A stretch of 11,183 nucleotides of DNA from Patescibacteria group bacterium (GCA_030016465.1 JASEJL010000025.1:1-11183); one strand, 5' to 3'; shown: positions 1-6,349, numbered from the stretch's first letter. Notes: generated from the sequence alone by a model not told the origin. Numbers and translations: made by a program.

Positions 1-12
1 GCGCCGCCCTCG

Positions 13-33
13 AAAAAGTTGGAAAGATTCCAA
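13..33 (-). terminator. possible intrinsic terminator after tRNA-Gly
   Basis: On the minus strand a TTGGAA/TTCCAA stem (19-24 with 28-33) with a 3-nt loop is followed by C and then five T (17-13), a few bases past the encoded CCA of the tRNA. The stem is short and AT-rich, and the window ends too soon to exclude a coding gene starting here (minus-strand codons from a TTG at about 40 stay open to base 1). It is a weak candidate. Confidence 0.3.
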
Positions 34-45
34 AAAGTCAAACTA

Positions 46-120
46 TGGAGCGGCAGATGGGATTTGAACCCACGATCTTCTCCTTGGGAAGGAGACATTC
101 TTCCACTGAACTACTGCCGC
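46..120 (-). tRNA. tRNA-Gly (anticodon CCC)
   Basis: Decodes GGG. Read on the minus strand, the acceptor stem GCGGCAG (120-114) pairs with CTGCCGC (56-50). The anticodon stem TCTCC/GGAGA encloses the 7-nt loop TTCCCAA, giving anticodon CCC, and the T arm GTGGG-TTCAAAT-CCCAT is standard. Discriminator U (49) and an encoded CCA (48-46) follow; U73 is usual for tRNA-Gly. The whole molecule resembles E. coli tRNA-Gly(CCC). Its first ten bases are also the last codons and the TAG stop of the ftsB-like gene upstream, so gene and tRNA overlap and are probably co-transcribed. Confidence 0.96.
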
Positions 121-509
121 ATTTTGCCCTTTAGCCATTCCCACCAGGTTTGAGGATTCCAAGAGTTTTTTTCTTCCTCTTTTTTAACTGTCTTTTCCTC
201 GGTCGGCAAAACTATTACCGGAATCGCCCCTTTTTCAAAATATCCTTGCTCCTGAGCCCGCTTTACTAGATAGTCCTCGCGTTCGGTTTGGGAAATACCG
301 GCTCGCAAGGAAGCGGTTTTTTCTTCTAAAATTTGAATTTCTCTTTTTAAAACCTCAATTTTCCTTTGGAGCTTGGCTCTTTTTTGACTTATTTTCCAAT
401 TAGTAATGACCAAAAAACCAATTACTCCTATTGCTAAAAAAACCAGAAAAATTGAGAAAAATATTGCCGGCCAGACTCTTTTTTTAGATTTTCTAAAATT
501 TGTTATCAT
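111..509 (-). CDS. FtsB/DivIC-like septum formation protein
   Basis: A 132-residue bitopic membrane protein of the septum formation initiator (FtsB/DivIC) family, which in other bacteria bridges early and late divisome proteins as a coiled-coil partner of FtsL/FtsQ. A basic N-terminus (residues 6-11) precedes a hydrophobic segment at about 13-37, then a Lys/Glu-rich coiled coil at about 40-75. The family's short motif after the coil is seen as REDYLVKRAQEQGYFEKG (77-94). The C-terminal tail is charged and then Trp-rich (W117, W122, W123, W125), a style I associate with Parcubacteria proteins of this type. The ATG at 509-507 is the natural start just before the basic residues; there is no Shine-Dalgarno site. 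The last three codons and TAG stop lie inside tRNA-Gly. Family assignment is good; which of FtsB, FtsL or DivIC it replaces is not decidable here. Confidence 0.82.
   Translation of the reverse strand: MITNFRKSKKRVWPAIFFSIFLVFLAIGVIGFLVITNWKISQKRAKLQRKIEVLKREIQILEEKTASLRAGISQTEREDYLVKRAQEQGYFEKGAIPVIVLPTEEKTVKKEEEKNSWNPQTWWEWLKGKMRQ
501..509 (+). promoter_or_regulatory. extended -10 promoter for the small membrane ORF
   Basis: TG (501-502), one base, then TATCAT (504-509) forms an extended -10 element. Six bases (510-515) separate it from the ATG at 516, which would put the transcription start on the A of ATG, i.e. a leaderless mRNA. No convincing -35 is seen (a T-rich stretch lies at 481-486). 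The same geometry occurs at ftsZ. The element overlaps the first codon of the divergent ftsB-like gene. Confidence 0.45.
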
Positions 510-515
510 AAATTA

Positions 516-617
516 ATGCGAATCAAGCCGAGAACTATTTTCAAAATTGTCTGGATTATTTTGATCTCGCTGGTAATTTTGGGAATGACTATCTCTCTTT
601 TAGTACCTTTATTGTAA
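516..617 (+). CDS. 33-residue single-pass membrane protein, unknown function
   Basis: A short ORF not overlapping any other gene. Four basic residues (R2, K4, R6, K10) precede an almost unbroken hydrophobic stretch at about 11-33 ending in VPLL, so it would be a single membrane helix with a positively charged cytoplasmic end. It diverges from the ftsB-like gene with only 6 bp between start codons, and a TG-n-TATCAT element sits 6 bases before its ATG, which fits leaderless expression. The stop (615-617) falls just before an inverted-repeat element. I do not recognise a function. Small helices of this kind are easily missed by gene callers; the placement and promoter favour a real gene, but chance cannot be excluded. 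Confidence 0.5.
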   Translation: MRIKPRTIFKIVWIILISLVILGMTISLLVPLL

Positions 618-618
618 C

Positions 619-752
619 ACCCTGTTAGAAGTCTGTCTATGTCGCAATGATGTTTTGAATGTAAAATATAAGAAAGATATGATAATTCGTTTTGTGAGTT
701 GCGAAAAAAATTCAAAAATTAAATTTTTTTCCTCAAAGACTTCTAACGAGGT
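619..752. repeat. terminal-inverted-repeat element, copy 1
   Basis: Its left end ACCCTGTTAGAAGTC (619-633) is an imperfect inverted copy of the right end GACTTCTAACGAGGT (738-752), with two mismatches. A T/A-rich hairpin (GAAAAAAATT / AATTTTTTTC) sits near the right end. Copy 2 at 6348-6479 has the same ends, nearly the same length (134 versus 132 bp), the same GTCTGTCT inside the left end and the same T-rich hairpin inside the right end, while the middle differs. There is no coding capacity. It looks like a MITE-like or structured intergenic repeat; a transposase source is not visible. Confidence 0.7.
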
Positions 753-775
753 AAGGCAAAATTATTTACTTTTAA

Positions 776-863
776 ACCAGGTAGTAGAAATTGGACAATT
801 CGCCTTCGGCGAACAAATTGAGGTTTCGCCCTAGTTCAATTTTCACTACTTTCACTACCTGGT
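776..863. repeat. 88-bp hairpin element at the end of lepA
   Basis: ACCAGGTAGT (776-785) and ACTACCTGGT (854-863) are perfect inverted repeats. Further inside, GAAATTG (left) and CAATTTTC (right) continue the pairing, and an inner CGCC-TTC-GGCG hairpin lies near 799-810. The right end is also the last two sense codons and the TAG stop of lepA. It could act as a transcription terminator between lepA and the convergent small ORF, though it has no clear U-tract, or be a mobile palindromic insertion that now supplies the stop. Confidence 0.6.
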
Positions 864-2684
864 AAATATTTCTAAAAATACTCTAGATGGAATACGAATT
901 TTTCCTTTAGCAGCTAAATCTCTCTTGCCTTTTTTTTGTTTTTCCAAAAGTTTTCTTTTTCTGGTATAATCTCCGCCATAAAGAGGGGCCAAAACATCTC
1001 TTCTTCGGGCTTTGATGGTTTCTCTGGCAATAATTTTGCCGCCAACTGCTGCCTGTAGAGGCACAGAAAATAATTGCGGGGGCAAGGTTTCTTTTAATTT
1101 CTGGATAATCTGTTTTCCTTCTTTAAAGGCCTCTTTTGCCGGGACAATTCGGGAAAAGGCCTCTTCTTTCTTACCCAGAATTAAGATATCTAATTTGATC
1201 AGTTCGGCCGGTCGCCAATTCAAAATCTCATAACTCATTGAGGCAAAACCCTGGGTGGCTGACTGTAATTTATCGTAAAAATTCTTGGTAATGATTTCTC
1301 TCAGGGGCACTTCGTAAACTAATTCTATTTTCTCCTGACCGAGATAATCTGTCTTTTGGTAGCTGGACGCCATACCCTTTATTAATTCGGAAACCTGGCC
1401 TAAATAATTTAGGGGAGTTAAAATCTTGAGTTTTACCCAGAGTTCTTGGCTTTGGAACTTTCCATCAGCTAGCTGGTAGGGGGCTGGCCAGTCAGCCGCG
1501 GTATGAATAAAAATTTCTTTGTTATCTTTGGTAGTCACTTTATAAATTACCGAGGGAATAGTCAAAACTATATTCAAACCAAATTCTCTTTTTAATCTCT
1601 CGGAGATAATTTCGGCATGCAATAATCCTAAAAAACCGCATTGAAATCCCCGGCCCAGGCCTTCTTTTAACTCCGGCTTAAAATACAAAGAAGCATCGTT
1701 GAGCTTTAATTTTTCCAAACCCGATTTTAATAACTCAAAATCATTAGCATTTTCTGGATAAATGCTCAAAAATACCTTTGGCTGGGGTTGCCGGTAGCCG
1801 GCCAAAGGTTTAACTTCCGGGTTACTGGCCAAAGTTTCGCCGACTCTAACCTTTGCCGATTCTTTAATCCCGGTAGCGATAAAACCTATTTCTCCTGAAC
1901 TTAATTTGGCTACAGGCGAAAGCTCTGGTTTAAAAATCCCCACCGACTTTACCTCACTTTGGAAACCAGCCTGAAGAAAATGAATTTTATCTCCGCTTTT
2001 CACCTCGCCCTCAAAAATCCTGACAAAAGCCAAAACGCCTTGATAGGGATCGTATTTGGAATCAAAAATCAACGCTCTCAATGTTCTCAATGTAACGAGG
2101 TCTTTCCTCGTTACATCAAGGGTGAAAGGAGGAGGGATTTTTCTAATTATTGTTTGTAAAACCTGCTCAACATTAGCTCCGCTTTTAGCTGAAATCTTTA
2201 TAATTTCTGTCGGATCAATCTTTAATAAATCAGCAATTTCTCTTTCTGTTTCTTTAACTCTAGCCTGGGACAAATCAATTTTATTTATTACGGGAATGAT
2301 GACTAAATTTTGTTTTTTTGCTAATTCCAAATTGGCTATGGTTTGGGCCTGAATTCCTTGGCTGGCATCAATCAACAAAATTGCCCCTTCCACTGCCGCC
2401 AAGCTCCTGGAAACCTCGTAATTGAAATCCACATGCCCCGGCGTATCAATCAGATTTAAGATATAAGTTTTAAGATTTAAGTTATAAGTCATTCGGACCG
2501 GGTGCATTTTAATGGTAATGCCTCTTTCCTGTTCCAAATCCATAGCATCTAAATACTGAGGCCGGATTTTCTCTTTGGGTATGGTCCCTGTCAATTCCAA
2601 AAGCCTATCAGCCAAGGTCGACTTCCCGCTATCTATGTGAGCTATTATAGAAAAATTACGTATATTTTTATTGCAATATGCCAT
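855..2684 (-). CDS. lepA: elongation factor 4 (back-translocating GTPase LepA)
   Basis: A 609-residue ribosome-dependent translational GTPase, close to the family's roughly 600 residues. The G1 loop reads AHIDSGKST (15-23), with Ser where most LepA have His. Switch II DTPGHVDF, NKID and SAKSG follow, then the domain II start RALIFDSKYDPYQG, the LepA signature GFQCGFLGLLHAEI, and the LepA-specific C-terminal domain ending in KGKIRIPSRVFLEIF. The ATG at 2684 was chosen over an adjacent upstream TTG; no Shine-Dalgarno site precedes either. It is the last gene of a murJ-transporter-lepA run, 38 bp after the frame-corrected end of the transporter. Oddities are a 27-bp perfect palindrome translated in frame near residues 190-198, a 21-bp tandem repeat in the G domain, and a stop codon inside a hairpin element. 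Confidence 0.96.
   Translation of the reverse strand: MAYCNKNIRNFSIIAHIDSGKSTLADRLLELTGTIPKEKIRPQYLDAMDLEQERGITIKMHPVRMTYNLNLKTYILNLIDTPGHVDFNYEVSRSLAAVEGAILLIDASQGIQAQTIANLELAKKQNLVIIPVINKIDLSQARVKETEREIADLLKIDPTEIIKISAKSGANVEQVLQTIIRKIPPPFTLDVTRKDLVTLRTLRALIFDSKYDPYQGVLAFVRIFEGEVKSGDKIHFLQAGFQSEVKSVGIFKPELSPVAKLSSGEIGFIATGIKESAKVRVGETLASNPEVKPLAGYRQPQPKVFLSIYPENANDFELLKSGLEKLKLNDASLYFKPELKEGLGRGFQCGFLGLLHAEIISERLKREFGLNIVLTIPSVIYKVTTKDNKEIFIHTAADWPAPYQLADGKFQSQELWVKLKILTPLNYLGQVSELIKGMASSYQKTDYLGQEKIELVYEVPLREIITKNFYDKLQSATQGFASMSYEILNWRPAELIKLDILILGKKEEAFSRIVPAKEAFKEGKQIIQKLKETLPPQLFSVPLQAAVGGKIIARETIKARRRDVLAPLYGGDYTRKRKLLEKQKKGKRDLAAKGKIRIPSRVFLEIFTR
2090..2116. repeat. palindromic insertion inside lepA
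   Basis: ATGTAACGAGG (2090-2100), five bases, then CCTCGTTACAT (2106-2116) form a perfect 11-bp stem in the coding sequence. It encodes about nine residues (VTRKDLVTL) between the G domain and domain II, just where the protein exceeds the usual linker length. A 9-bp tandem duplication TCTCAATGT (2076-2084 and 2085-2093) adjoins it and encodes a repeated TLR. Confidence 0.65.
2452..2493. repeat. 21-bp tandem repeat inside lepA
   Basis: Two units of period 21 (2452-2472 and 2473-2493) share AGATTTAAG followed by ATAAGT with small changes. The period is a multiple of three, so the frame is kept and the protein shows TYNLNLK followed by TYILNLI just before the DTPGH motif. Other LepA have a similarly placed beta-strand pair, so part of this may be ordinary sequence reshaped by slippage. 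Confidence 0.6.
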
Positions 2685-2763
2685 CAAATTATTCCAAGTT
2701 TTTTTTCATTGAAGGTAGGTTATTAAGTTATTAAAATTGCGCCAAAGAACATTAAGATAATAG

Positions 2764-3603
2764 CTAAGAGTTTAAAAATATTACGGATTTTCCGATCTCC
2801 TCTTTTAGAATAGATGGATAAAATATGCTTAATATGACAGCAAATAATAAAACGAAAAATGGCTGAATAGAAGACAAAGCGTTTACTAAAGTAACATAAC
2901 CGATTGAAACAGCAATCGTTATAGATAAAACACCAAGAAGATTAAAGGTTTCATTTGCCAAAATTATAACGATGACTCTTTTTCCCTGTTTTCTCGCTGT
3001 CTCTATTAACTCGGGGAAATAAATATAAGCAATTGGGATTAATCCAATTCCTGCTCCAATTCTTGTCCAGGCAAAGATTGTCCAATAATCTGTGGAATTT
3101 AAAAGATATTTTGTTAAAATTTGATTTAGGGCAAAGGCGATTGTAGATAAGATCATCCACCAGAAAGCTCTACCTAAACTTATCTTAGAAATATCTCTTG
3201 ATGAAATTAATATTGCTCCAGCCATTAATAAAAATATTCCTAAATATTTAAGTAGAGTAAAAATTTCTCCCAGAAATATTGTCGCAAAGATAAGAATGAA
3301 TAAAGGGGAGAGATAAAATAAAGGGCTAACTCTCGATATTTCCTCAATCTTTACTGCTTTAAAGTAAAAAATAGCCATCAAAAGATAAAAAATCCCGGCG
3401 ATAAGTGCGAGGAAAATATTAAAATATGAAAGATAGGAAAAGCCATAAGTAAAGTAAACAATTATGCTTGCCATTAATCCAATGGTAACCAGTATCATTA
3501 CTGGAATAAGAGGGTTTCTAACCCACCTGGTCAGAATATACTTATCTACTATATTCACAACTGCCCAGATGAAGGCTGCTAAAATTGAAAAGGTTATCCA
3601 CAT
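2764..3603 (-). CDS. EamA/DMT-family membrane transporter with a 3' frameshift
   Basis: A polytopic membrane protein of the drug/metabolite transporter superfamily (two EamA repeats, normally ten helices). The first repeat starts at residue 1 with ITFSILAAFIWAVVNIVDKY; the second begins near RAFWWMILSTIAFALNQ (about residues 145-161). The substrate cannot be told. The ORF ends at residue 279 after LKEEIGKSVIFLNS, where a tenth helix is expected. That helix is present in the -1 frame: after a one-base shift the sequence continues LLAIILMFFGAILIT and stops at 2723-2725, so the full gene would span 2723-3603. The break lies at a run of five T and at an in-frame T TTA AAC heptamer. It starts 10 bp after the murJ stop and precedes lepA, so it is probably co-transcribed with both. 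Confidence 0.8.
   Translation of the reverse strand: MWITFSILAAFIWAVVNIVDKYILTRWVRNPLIPVMILVTIGLMASIIVYFTYGFSYLSYFNIFLALIAGIFYLLMAIFYFKAVKIEEISRVSPLFYLSPLFILIFATIFLGEIFTLLKYLGIFLLMAGAILISSRDISKISLGRAFWWMILSTIAFALNQILTKYLLNSTDYWTIFAWTRIGAGIGLIPIAYIYFPELIETARKQGKRVIVIILANETFNLLGVLSITIAVSIGYVTLVNALSSIQPFFVLLFAVILSIFYPSILKEEIGKSVIFLNS
2770..2776 (-). other. candidate -1 frameshift site (T TTA AAC)
   Basis: In the zero frame the transporter reads ATA TTT TTA AAC TCT TAG, so the heptamer T TTA AAC stands exactly in X XXY YYZ register two codons before the stop. A -1 slip there leads straight into the missing last helix. Upstream, AGGAG lies 20 nt before the heptamer, farther than in the known dnaX stimulator. 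No strong downstream structure is apparent. A natural one-base deletion or a sequencing error in the T run explains the data equally well. Confidence 0.35.
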
Positions 3604-3613
3604 AGATAATCTT

Positions 3614-5227
3614 TTAACTTTTGGTAAATCGCTTTAAAATTGAGGATTTAATGAGCTCAGTTTCTGGGGATTTTAGGAAAAAGGTGGAAATAAGATAAAT
3701 TAAACCGGCCAGAGAACCAGCGATTAAGGTTTGGAAAATTGCTCCGGAAATGTTTTGAAGAGTAAAGAAAGCTCCGGCTGTCATTAGAATGCTGGCAGTC
3801 AGGATTTTTAAAAAAGAATTTAAAATTTCTTTTATCCCAAAATCACCGATTCTTCTATAAAGAAAAGCGACCAATAAAAGAAAGTGAAAAATTGCGCCAA
3901 TTGACCAGGCCAGGGGTAAGCCCAAAATGGCTATTTCCTGACCAGCTGGCAGGGAAAAAAATTTAATGAAAAAATTGCTTAAAAAATTAGTGGATTTTAA
4001 AAGCCAAACAAAATAAAAACTTAAAGTAATGTTTAAAGTCATGACGGCCAGAACGATAAAGGTTGGAGTTTTTGTGTCTTGAAACGAGAAAAAAGTCCGA
4101 GAAAGCAAAGGAACCAAAGAGAGAGCAACAATTCCCAAACAAAATAACCCCAAAGAAACAGCAGTCAATTGAGCAGCCTGCTGACTAAATTCACCCTGCT
4201 TTAAAACAATTTCCACGATTTGATTTCTGAGGAGGTAGATTAAGAAAGTAATTGGCACAATAAAATAAAGGGTTTGACGGAAGGTGGAGGAAAAAACTTT
4301 AACAAATTCTCCATTTTTCTGGTTAGCCCAAGACCGTGAAAGAAAAGGAAAAGCAGCCGTAGCAAAAGAAACTCCAATAATGCCCAAAGGTAAGTATTGA
4401 AGATTGTAAGCTAAATTAAAAATAGTAATTGAACCAGTAGCCAAAGTAGAAGCAATAGCAGTGATAACTATCAGATTAATATGGAAAGAAGCGACGGCAA
4501 AAGTCCGGGGAGCCATCAAAAGGAAAACTTTTTTAATTCCTGGCTCTTGGAAATTAAAAATTGGCTGATATTTGAACCCGCAAGAGATGGCAGAAGGAAT
4601 TTGAATTATTAAATGGGAAAAGGCACCCAGAATCACTCCCAAGGCCACTCCTAAAATTCCAGAATAAGGAACGATAAACAAAATGCCGAAAATTATTCCC
4701 AGATTATATAAAATGGGAGTCAAACTATAAATTAAAAAACGATTGAAATACTGCAAAACACCGGAAAAAATAGAAGACAGGCCCAGGAGAATAGGGCTTA
4801 AAAAGAGAATTCTGGTTAAAAGAGTGGTTAAAGAAAGTTGTTGGGGACTAAAACCAGGGGTAATCAGTTTTACCAGAGCCGGGGCAAAAAGAAAAATAGC
4901 CAAAGAAATTAAAACAAGAAAAAACAAAAAAATATTTAGGACATTATTAACAAACTTCCAGGCTTCCTTTTCGTTTTTTAAAAAATATTCGGAAAATAAA
5001 GGTAAAAAAGCCACAATAATACCGCCGGCAATTAAGATACTATAAATGAAATCCGGAATTCGAAAGGCAGCAAAGTAGCTATCTAAGTCGGGGCCGGCCC
5101 CAAAATGGCCAGCCAAAAGCCGATCCCTGACCAAACCAAGAAACCTACTGGTCAGAGCGGAAACGGCCAGCAAAAAAGCCGCAAAAGTGATGGTTTTAGT
5201 TTGAGAATTAAAAAAGCGGTTGAGCAT
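3614..5227 (-). CDS. murJ: lipid II flippase MurJ (MviN family)
   Basis: A 537-residue polytopic protein of the MOP exporter superfamily, of usual length for MurJ, which flips undecaprenyl-linked peptidoglycan precursor across the cytoplasmic membrane. The first helix and following loop carry the family hallmark: TSRFLGLVRDRLLAGHFG (26-43), then DLDSYFAAFRIPDF (47-60). R28, R34, D49 and R56 fall where the family has its conserved charged residues lining the central cavity. About fourteen hydrophobic segments follow. A GGAGG sequence lies 28 bases or more upstream of the ATG, too far for a normal ribosome site, and an in-frame TAA between them rules out a longer start. It is the first gene of the murJ-transporter-lepA run, downstream of rnpB on the same strand. 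Confidence 0.93.
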   Translation of the reverse strand: MLNRFFNSQTKTITFAAFLLAVSALTSRFLGLVRDRLLAGHFGAGPDLDSYFAAFRIPDFIYSILIAGGIIVAFLPLFSEYFLKNEKEAWKFVNNVLNIFLFFLVLISLAIFLFAPALVKLITPGFSPQQLSLTTLLTRILFLSPILLGLSSIFSGVLQYFNRFLIYSLTPILYNLGIIFGILFIVPYSGILGVALGVILGAFSHLIIQIPSAISCGFKYQPIFNFQEPGIKKVFLLMAPRTFAVASFHINLIVITAIASTLATGSITIFNLAYNLQYLPLGIIGVSFATAAFPFLSRSWANQKNGEFVKVFSSTFRQTLYFIVPITFLIYLLRNQIVEIVLKQGEFSQQAAQLTAVSLGLFCLGIVALSLVPLLSRTFFSFQDTKTPTFIVLAVMTLNITLSFYFVWLLKSTNFLSNFFIKFFSLPAGQEIAILGLPLAWSIGAIFHFLLLVAFLYRRIGDFGIKEILNSFLKILTASILMTAGAFFTLQNISGAIFQTLIAGSLAGLIYLISTFFLKSPETELIKSSILKRFTKS

Positions 5228-5320
5228 TTTATTTCTTTATTTTATTATTTTTGCTCCTCCTTTACAAAACTTTAAATTTTGCTCCCGGACATTAAGTTCT
5301 TATTTTAATTCAAAATAAAA

Positions 5321-5823
5321 AGCTCAAGCAAACAATAAGCCGAATTCTGTCTCGCCCGCCCAACTTTTGCCAAAGAATTTCTAATTTTTTCGAAATACCA
5401 CTGCAAAAGTTGGGCGGGCGAAGGCAATCATCTATCTAGGCCTTGAGTTACCCCAAGGCTCAAGCGAACTACTTTTCACTTCGACAAATCCGGAGATTGT
5501 CGAAATGTTTGTTCTTGCTCTTAGGTAGGAATTTAGCCGTTTCACCCCTGATGTTATCCACCAGGACTCACCCCGAAGAAGGGTGCTTCTTGCCTTCCGG
5601 CTCAAAGCGTCTCTGTTCGCATCCCTCGTCTCACGACGGGCGGGCGTTACCCACTACCCTTTTAACCAGCTTTGAACTGGTAAGAGTTCGGACTTTCCTC
5701 CCCGCCCTCTCGGCTTGATGTTCAACAGTAAAAACTTTAAATTTCTAATCTCTCCCTTGAAAATACTTTTTACATTAAACACCGCACTCAGAGGGCAGGG
5801 TAATTGCCTTGCCTACTTGAGCT
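5321..5823 (-). ncRNA. rnpB: RNase P RNA (catalytic subunit), enlarged
   Basis: The ribozyme that removes tRNA 5' leaders. The conserved core reads GAGGAAAGUCCG (5700-5689), AACAGAGA, UGAGUCC, GGGUGAAACGGCUAA, UAGAUGAUUGCC and ACAGAAUUCGGCUUAU (5350-5335). P1 pairs AGCUCAAG at the 5' end with CUUGAGCU at the 3' end. P2 pairs GGCAAU (5808-5803) with AUUGCC (5428-5423), and P3 begins GCCCUCU/AGAGGGC with a long arm. In the core, GUCCGAA and UUCGG replace the usual GUCCGGG/CCCGG as a paired change, which supports a working fold. At about 503 nt it exceeds the 350-400 nt typical of bacterial forms; much of the excess is an extended P3 and a hairpin with an 18-bp perfect stem (5353-5370 with 5403-5420) between P2 and P4, the P19 position. 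Both ends are set by P1, and the 5' end matches the promoter. Confidence 0.93.
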
Positions 5824-5829
5824 AATTTT

Positions 5830-5858
5830 AGATTAACAAATCTAAATTTATCTGTCAA
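5830..5858 (-). promoter_or_regulatory. rnpB promoter
   Basis: On the minus strand TTGACA (5858-5853), a 17-base spacer and TAATCT (5835-5830) form a near-consensus housekeeping promoter. Six bases separate the -10 from A5823, which is also the first base of the P1 helix, so promoter and RNA structure agree on the transcription start. Confidence 0.8.
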
Positions 5859-5916
5859 TACTCTAACTGTATCACATTAATTCACGATCGTGAGTTAATG
5901 TGATATGATTAGAGTA
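5859..5916. repeat. 58-bp palindrome between rnhA and rnpB
   Basis: A palindrome centred between 5887 and 5888 on CGATCG, with 29-base arms that differ at four positions; read as plus-strand RNA, three of the four are G-U wobbles. One end covers the last two codons and stop of rnhA and the other directly abuts the -35 box of rnpB. It might terminate rnhA transcription, although no U-tract follows on the minus strand, or serve as a protein-binding dyad or inserted palindromic element. Confidence 0.75.
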
Positions 5917-6349
5917 ATTTTTGAGTTTGGGATTGACTATTCAAAACTTCGTTAACCAATCTATCGGCTTCCTGGTTTTTTTGACGAGAGATTAATTTGA
6001 AATTAACTTTTTTAAAATCTAATCTTAAATTCCAGATGGTAATAAATAAAGATTGAATTTGAGGTTCTAAAATTTTATATAAACCGGTGAGTTGGTTAAT
6101 TAAAAGTTCTGAATCTGCTCTAATTTCTATTTTCGTATTTTTGGCTAATTTTTTTCCAAAAACTTGCTTAAATTTTTTTAAGGCAAAAATTACTGCTTGA
6201 TATTCCGCCTCATTATTTGTCGCCTCACCCAAATACTCTGAGTACTTTTTAAAAATAACTCCTTTTTCATTACAAAAAATGGCTCCTGCTGCCGCCGGGC
6301 CGGGATTTCCCCGAGAACCACCGTCAGTGTAGATAATTATTTTTTTCAC
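5909..6349 (-). CDS. rnhA: ribonuclease HI family protein
   Basis: A 146-residue RNase H fold enzyme expected to cut RNA in RNA-DNA hybrids with two metal ions. The four acidic catalytic residues are visible: D9 in IIIYTDGGSRGNPGPAAAG, E47 in TNNEAEYQA, D79 in IRADSELL and D129 in NQEADRLVNE. The length suits a stand-alone domain without the N-terminal hybrid-binding domain. The sequence style (EYLGEATNNEAEY, then LISRQKNQEADRL) resembles the archaeal and Gram-positive type more than E. coli RnhA. The start is GTG at 6349-6347, which coincides with the end of the inverted-repeat element copy 2; no ATG fits. The stop lies inside the 58-bp palindrome, so both ends of this gene touch repeats. 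Confidence 0.92.
   Translation of the reverse strand: MKKIIIYTDGGSRGNPGPAAAGAIFCNEKGVIFKKYSEYLGEATNNEAEYQAVIFALKKFKQVFGKKLAKNTKIEIRADSELLINQLTGLYKILEPQIQSLFITIWNLRLDFKKVNFKLISRQKNQEADRLVNEVLNSQSQTQKLL

Noticed and set aside
506..715. 69-codon minus-strand ORF
   Set aside because: It lies antisense to the small membrane ORF and through repeat copy 1, with no recognisable protein character.
1959..2352. Plus-strand ORFs of 66 and 98 codons
   Set aside because: They are shadows opposite lepA, which matches its family throughout.
5228..5275. GGAGG Shine-Dalgarno site for murJ
   Set aside because: It is 28 or more bases from the ATG and an in-frame TAA blocks a longer start, so it cannot serve as a normal ribosome site.
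5300..5318. Hairpin TTATTTT/AAAATAA after rnpB as terminator
   Set aside because: The stem is only A-T pairs and is not followed by a T-tract on the minus strand.
5443..5718. 91-codon plus-strand ORF
   Set aside because: It is antisense to the conserved core of RNase P RNA; its codons only reflect the ribozyme sequence.
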